From positions 1-6,808 of the forward strand of contig CAYHWL010000087.1 in the NCBI GenBank assembly GCA_964359785.1: a stretch of DNA of 6,808 bases, written 5' to 3'. This DNA comes from JACQSU01 sp964359785. Lineage in GTDB: Archaea > Nanobdellota > Nanobdellia > Woesearchaeales > JAGWAF01. Numbering within the stretch: position 1 is the stretch's first letter; each line of letters starts with the position of its first letter. Under the pieces are notes generated by a model, which was not told where the DNA came from, searched no databases, and saw nothing but the letters and a program-made list of their open reading frames with translations. Shown one piece after another: positions 6,001 through 6,808 of this stretch. The position numbers and the translations under genes are program-made.

Positions 6001-6808
6001 CCAAAAGCGAGGCTAGGCGCGCAATTTTCAAGAGTTTCGCAGAAAGTCTCTCGCAGTCTTCCAAGATTCCGATCCTTGGCTTCAATCAGTATGTCCGTGT
6101 GAAGATGAAGGATTGTTCAGACGGTGATGTGTTAGTCATAGTCGGTAAGCCTATCAGCAGGGCGCAGGCAAGAAGCATAGCTGGCTGCGGCTGCGGCAAT
6201 GGCGTGTGCGGTTTGGATGAGGATGAATTATCTTGTCCAAAGGATTGCCGCGCATCCTTTGTCCAAGGTGTTGTTGGGCATCGCTCTTATTCGCTTTATC
6301 TCTTTTGGATAGCGTTGGGTGTCATCGCATCTCTTGCCTATATCCGTTTCAAAGAGAGGGAGCCTTTCGGTTCTGGCGGTCTTGGATCATACTGGCAGTC
6401 GATTAGATCATTTTTCACTGCCTATGAGCCGTCCAGACTGAATATGGCTAGAAAGGCTCTGTTTGAGAAGGATCCAAGTCTCTCGCGTTTGAAGGATTTG
6501 GAGAGGAATTTTGACGTCACTTTGACCTGGTGGGACAAGCTGCGTTTCACCAGGATAAGATCTCCGCTGTTCAGCAGTTATTGGAATCCATTTGCGCTCC
6601 GGAAAGCGAAGAAGCTTCTTGAGGCTAAATCTCCAGCTAGTCTGTCCACAGAGCCAAAGACAGGGCCAAAACCTTTATGGCAGGCTCCAAAGATTGATTG
6701 GCATAAGTTCAACCTGCCCAACCCCCTGTCAAAACTTTCTATGCCAAGGGTTAGCGTTTCAAGATTGCGTAGGTTTGGTGTTTCTATGCCTAAGTGGTCT
6801 GTGTCTTG
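1..6808 (+). CDS. Giant modular cell-surface protein with pentapeptide/beta-helix/Ig-like stalk, alpha/beta hydrolase and C-terminal membrane anchor (partial at both ends)
   Basis: One frame, with codons starting at base 3, is open without a stop for 2,268 codons. Both gene ends lie outside the window, so total length, signal peptide, ribosome binding site and stop codon are unknown. Composition is coherent along the frame: a first part of about 1,420 residues rich in Asn, Ser, Thr, Ile and Val, a Pro/Gly/Ala linker, then normal globular sequence with an HGF...GHSLG...H hydrolase, a cysteine motif, one membrane helix and a basic tail. The order predicts an N-terminus-out, C-terminus-in single-pass protein whose stalk lies outside the cell. 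About 135 N-x-S/T sequons (hand count) fall before residue 1,420 and only about 4 in the roughly 570 residues between the linker and the membrane helix. I recognise the domain types but not a named gene. The archaeal surface-protein style is clear; the biological role (adhesin, stalked lipase, symbiosis factor) is inference. There is no frameshift or internal stop, so it looks like an intact, functional gene. Confidence 0.95.
3..416 (+). repeat. Pentapeptide-repeat array A (C-terminal 28 repeats; continues upstream)
   Basis: Residues 1-138 follow a strict five-residue (15-base) period with consensus x-N-(S/T)-x-(I/V/L). Taking residues 3, 8, 13 ... 138 as the central inward position, 24 of 28 are Ile, Val, Leu or Met; the others are Ala or Ser (18, 53, 88, 113). 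This matches the pattern of pentapeptide-repeat proteins, whose four-sided right-handed beta-helix buries position i and a small residue at i-2. Here the small residue is mostly Ser or Thr, and Asn is common at i+2. About 17 N-x-S/T sequons are present by hand count. The array is cut by the window edge, so its true length is unknown. It ends at 'LLANC', where the following beta-helix module starts. The five-residue period is seen directly; the fold is inferred from it. Confidence 0.8.
420..1148 (+). other. Beta-helix-like module A with four spaced cysteines and a CPxxxC end element
   Basis: Residues 140-382. Cysteines lie at 142, 158, 175 and 202, followed by C350 and C355 in 'CPASLC'. The stretch around 186-211 (a GIGI motif, then 'NLSIKGC', then 'SNFSTAI') has the strand-turn-strand rhythm of right-handed parallel beta-helix repeats of the NosD/pectate-lyase type, which are common in archaeal surface proteins. 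Further short beta-strand repeats rich in Asn and Thr run to about residue 330. The segment 337-382 contains an acidic and aromatic stretch, the CPxxxC pair and an aromatic 'FTGYGW' element just before the Ig-like repeats. The module lies between a pentapeptide array and Ig-like repeats, in the same order as its second copy at residues 890-1130. No polysaccharide-lyase catalytic site is recognisable, so a structural role is more likely than an enzymatic one. Exact strand boundaries cannot be fixed by eye. Confidence 0.65.
1149..1742 (+). other. Two tandem Ig-like (cadherin/PKD-type) beta-sandwich repeats, stalk unit A
   Basis: Residues 383-580 contain two repeats of about 95-100 residues. Each opens with a Pro-containing strand ('INITP', 'TAPNVT'), has a central 'N-(I/V)-S' strand followed by an acidic loop, and ends in a 'G-x-Y-T-I-R-x-x-A-N-D-S' strand, at about 453-464 and 555-565. 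This closing strand is typical of archaeal extracellular Ig-like or bacterial-Ig-like repeats. Such repeats act as spacers or adhesive segments. Sequons are dense. No complete cadherin-type calcium-binding set is evident, so calcium binding is not claimed. Family assignment below the level of Ig-like is uncertain. Confidence 0.7.
1770..2654 (+). repeat. Pentapeptide-repeat array B: 59 repeats in unbroken register, mostly x-N-S-T-(I/V)
   Basis: Residues 590-884 divide into 59 consecutive pentapeptides with no insertion or deletion. The last position (594, 599 ... 884) is Ile, Val, Leu, Met, Phe or Tyr in 57 of 59; the exceptions are S654 and S834. The third position is Ser in about 43, and otherwise mostly Thr, Gly or Ala. 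This fits the inward i and i-2 positions of a pentapeptide-repeat quadrilateral beta-helix, but with beta-branched Ile/Val where classical families carry Leu/Phe, and Ser where they carry Ala. At four repeats per coil it would make nearly 15 coils. About 38 N-x-S/T sequons occur by hand count, usually with Asn at the second position of the pentapeptide. At the DNA level this is a degenerate 15-base tandem repeat with varied synonymous codons, so the repeat is maintained as protein rather than recently amplified. Isolated Cys811 and a Trp (W848) break the monotony. Confidence 0.85.
2670..3392 (+). other. Beta-helix-like module B, duplicate of module A
   Basis: Residues 890-1130 repeat the layout of module A. 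It starts at 'VANCSTRITRNA' (compare 'LANCTTIINRNA' in A), with cysteines at 893, 909, 925 and 955 and then C1100 and C1105 in 'CPSSIC'. The beta-helix signature around 939-965 (GIGI motif, 'SGLTVRSC', 'VNFTQGI') aligns with 186-211 of A at a near-constant offset. Asn-rich strands continue to about 1080. A basic stretch near 1086-1091 precedes the CPxxxC pair, and 'FTDYG' (1122-1126) closes the module just as 'FTGYG' does in A. The spacing from first to last paired motif is 207 residues, against 208 in A, which supports a true domain duplication and probably conserved disulfides. No catalytic residues are recognised. Confidence 0.68.
3393..4262 (+). other. Three tandem Ig-like repeats, stalk unit B
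   Basis: Residues 1131-1420 form three repeats beginning at about P1131, P1229 and P1328. Each has an opening proline strand, a 'NVTDD' or 'NITED' turn, then a 'VNI(S/T)LP'-like strand (residues near 1166, 1262) and a closing 'Y-x-(F/Y)-T-(I/V)-x-AND(S/T)' strand, the last one near 1399-1405 with sequence 'SIYANDTSD'. The regular recurrence of about 97-100 residues and the shared closing motif with unit A show that these are the same repeat family. They presumably extend the exterior stalk. Unit B has one repeat more than unit A, which is a copy-number difference after the module duplication. Confidence 0.75.
4263..4574 (+). other. Low-complexity Pro/Ser/Gly then Ala-rich linker
   Basis: Residues 1421-1479 are almost only Pro, Ser, Gly and Ala, with a single Lys and few acidic residues. 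Residues 1480-1524 are Ala/Ser/Val/Gln-rich ('SQNVAQAVAQSLASQ' and following) and could be helical. The DNA becomes markedly GC-rich here, from GCG/GCC/GGC codons, compared with the AT-richer array before it. Sequons stop abruptly at its start. The likely role is a flexible or extended spacer separating the glycosylated stalk from the membrane-proximal globular part. Long alternative frames on both strands in this interval, including an Arg-rich one on the same strand, are by-products of the GC-rich low-complexity sequence. Confidence 0.75.
4575..5039 (+). other. Cysteine-containing globular domain of unknown family
   Basis: Residues 1525-1679. This is ordinary globular sequence with cysteines at 1525, 1562, 1585, 1590 and 1604, which suggests disulfides outside the cell. 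Predicted beta strands include 'SLDMTFNVP' near 1566-1574 and a 'GYKLDFNG' strand near 1647-1654. It contains a short helical stretch ('SIDALAVLKEKQAMLAP') near 1607-1623 and an aromatic/acidic turn 'DEFWEIPEFGD'. I do not recognise a named family. It lies directly after the linker and before a second beta-sandwich that leads into the hydrolase, so it is probably part of the membrane-proximal head. Confidence 0.5.
5040..5303 (+). other. Beta-sandwich pre-hydrolase domain ('I-Y-W-L-N-G-T-Y-W' type)
   Basis: Residues 1680-1767. Strand-rich sequence runs as 'IVVTLDS', 'NLTITMPLP', 'AKIYWLNGTYW', 'SLIAMLP' and 'EITFAAIAIG'. This strand order, with a central 'W-x-N-G-x-x-W' hairpin and a closing 'FA-x-IAIG' strand, resembles C-terminal beta-sandwich domains often found in archaeal secreted proteins ahead of an anchoring segment. 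It ends in 'CYACDE', with C1764 and C1767 close to the hydrolase start. It carries two of the very few sequons in the C-terminal half (near 1700 and at N1723). Its function is probably structural, positioning the hydrolase. The family is not named with confidence. Confidence 0.5.
5340..6059 (+). other. Alpha/beta hydrolase domain, lipase/esterase type, with apparent Ser-Asp-His triad
   Basis: Residues 1780-2019, about 240 residues, the usual size of a small lipase core. A first strand 'TAIILVHGF' (1781-1789) gives the oxyanion-hole HGF element. The nucleophile elbow 'VVVGHSLGS' (1845-1853) places the nucleophile at S1850. 'TLIAGPNEGSS' (1884-1894) corresponds to the 'P-x-x-G-S' segment seen in lipases after strand 6. 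'EANDGLTSV' (1962-1970) places the likely acid at D1965. 'THTQLIT' (1994-2000) places the histidine at H1995. All are in the expected order and spacing. The fold class hydrolyses esters, thioesters or amides; the substrate cannot be read from sequence. A lipid or acyl-ester substrate is the best guess from the similarity to bacterial lipases. The segment 1900-1945 would form the cap or lid. The domain is outside the membrane and close to it, 76 residues before the membrane helix. A beta-rich tail (about 2027-2055) containing C2038 follows it. Confidence 0.85.
6186..6248 (+). other. Juxtamembrane cysteine motif C-G-C-G-N-G-V-C ... C-P-K-D-C
   Basis: Residues 2062-2082 have cysteines at 2062, 2064, 2069, 2078 and 2082, in the pattern CGNGVC-x8-CPxDC with an acidic loop (DEDE, 2072-2075) between. 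This 'CGNGVC...CPxDC' motif recurs in many extracellular archaeal and some bacterial proteins next to domain boundaries or anchors. The acidic loop could bind calcium, but that is inference. It lies 13 residues before the membrane helix, consistent with an exterior, disulfide-bonded collar. Confidence 0.75.
6288..6344 (+). other. Single transmembrane helix
   Basis: Residues 2096-2114 are hydrophobic and aromatic ('YSLYLFWIALGVIASLAYI'), uncharged for 19 residues. H2093 and R2094 flank one side, and a strongly charged 'RFKERE' follows from 2115. By the positive-inside rule, together with the exterior-type domains before it, the C-terminal side should be cytoplasmic. No other convincing membrane segment is visible in the window. 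Confidence 0.88.
6345..6808 (+). other. Basic, Pro/Ser/Trp-containing C-terminal tail, presumably cytoplasmic (continues past the window)
   Basis: Residues 2115-2268. The first part (2140-2170) looks helical and charged ('MARKALFEKD', 'LSRLKDLERNF'). It is followed by aromatic sequence with several tryptophans and then a Lys/Pro/Ser-rich segment. The last part contains a 15-residue repeat, 'SMPRVSVS' at 2246-2253 and 'SMPKWSVS' at 2261-2268, possibly continuing after the window. No catalytic or known signalling motif is recognised. A long basic cytoplasmic extension is unusual for a surface anchor, which normally ends a few residues after the helix, and may contact lipids, nucleic acid or a cytoplasmic partner. 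No stop codon is reached. Confidence 0.6.

Overview
The window is the interior of one very large protein-coding gene on the + strand. Reading from base 3, the frame is open for 2,268 codons, to base 6806, with no stop. Neither the start nor the stop codon lies inside the window. Because the first base of the frame is base 3, the residue number of any codon is its first base divided by 3, and that numbering is used throughout. I see no intergenic space, RNA gene, CRISPR array, mobile element, promoter or terminator. Long open frames elsewhere are shadows of this repetitive, Asn/Ser/Thr-rich frame or of its GC-rich linker.

The protein reads as a modular cell-surface protein. From N- to C-terminus it has: (1) the end of a pentapeptide-repeat array, residues 1-138; (2) a right-handed beta-helix-like module ending in a CPxxxC element, about 140-382; (3) two Ig-like/cadherin-like repeats, about 383-580; (4) a second pentapeptide array of 59 repeats in perfect register, 590-884; (5) a second beta-helix-like module with the same six-cysteine spacing, about 890-1130; (6) three more Ig-like repeats, about 1131-1420; (7) a Pro/Ser/Gly- then Ala-rich linker, about 1421-1524; (8) cysteine-containing beta-rich domains, about 1525-1767; (9) a lipase-type alpha/beta hydrolase with a plausible complete catalytic triad, about 1780-2019; (10) a CGNGVC...C...C cysteine motif, 2062-2082; (11) one transmembrane helix, about 2096-2114; and (12) a basic, presumably cytoplasmic tail that runs out of the window.

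The likely source is an archaeon, most probably of the DPANN type (Woesearchaeota, Pacearchaeota, Micrarchaeota or similar). The reasons are the very high number of simple N-x-S/T sequons, the Asn/Thr-rich Ig-like repeats with 'AND(S/T)' strand ends, the CGNGVC motif next to a membrane anchor, frequent ATA and AGG/AGA codons, and moderate GC content. This is inference from style, not a database match.

As a working picture, the protein is a long, heavily glycosylated exterior stalk made of two duplicated [pentapeptide helix - beta-helix - Ig-like] units. Below it sit an unglycosylated-looking linker and a membrane-proximal lipase/esterase domain, all anchored by a single C-terminal membrane helix. 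The most notable features are the non-canonical pentapeptide helix in which most repeats carry a sequon, and the fusion of that stalk to a hydrolase.
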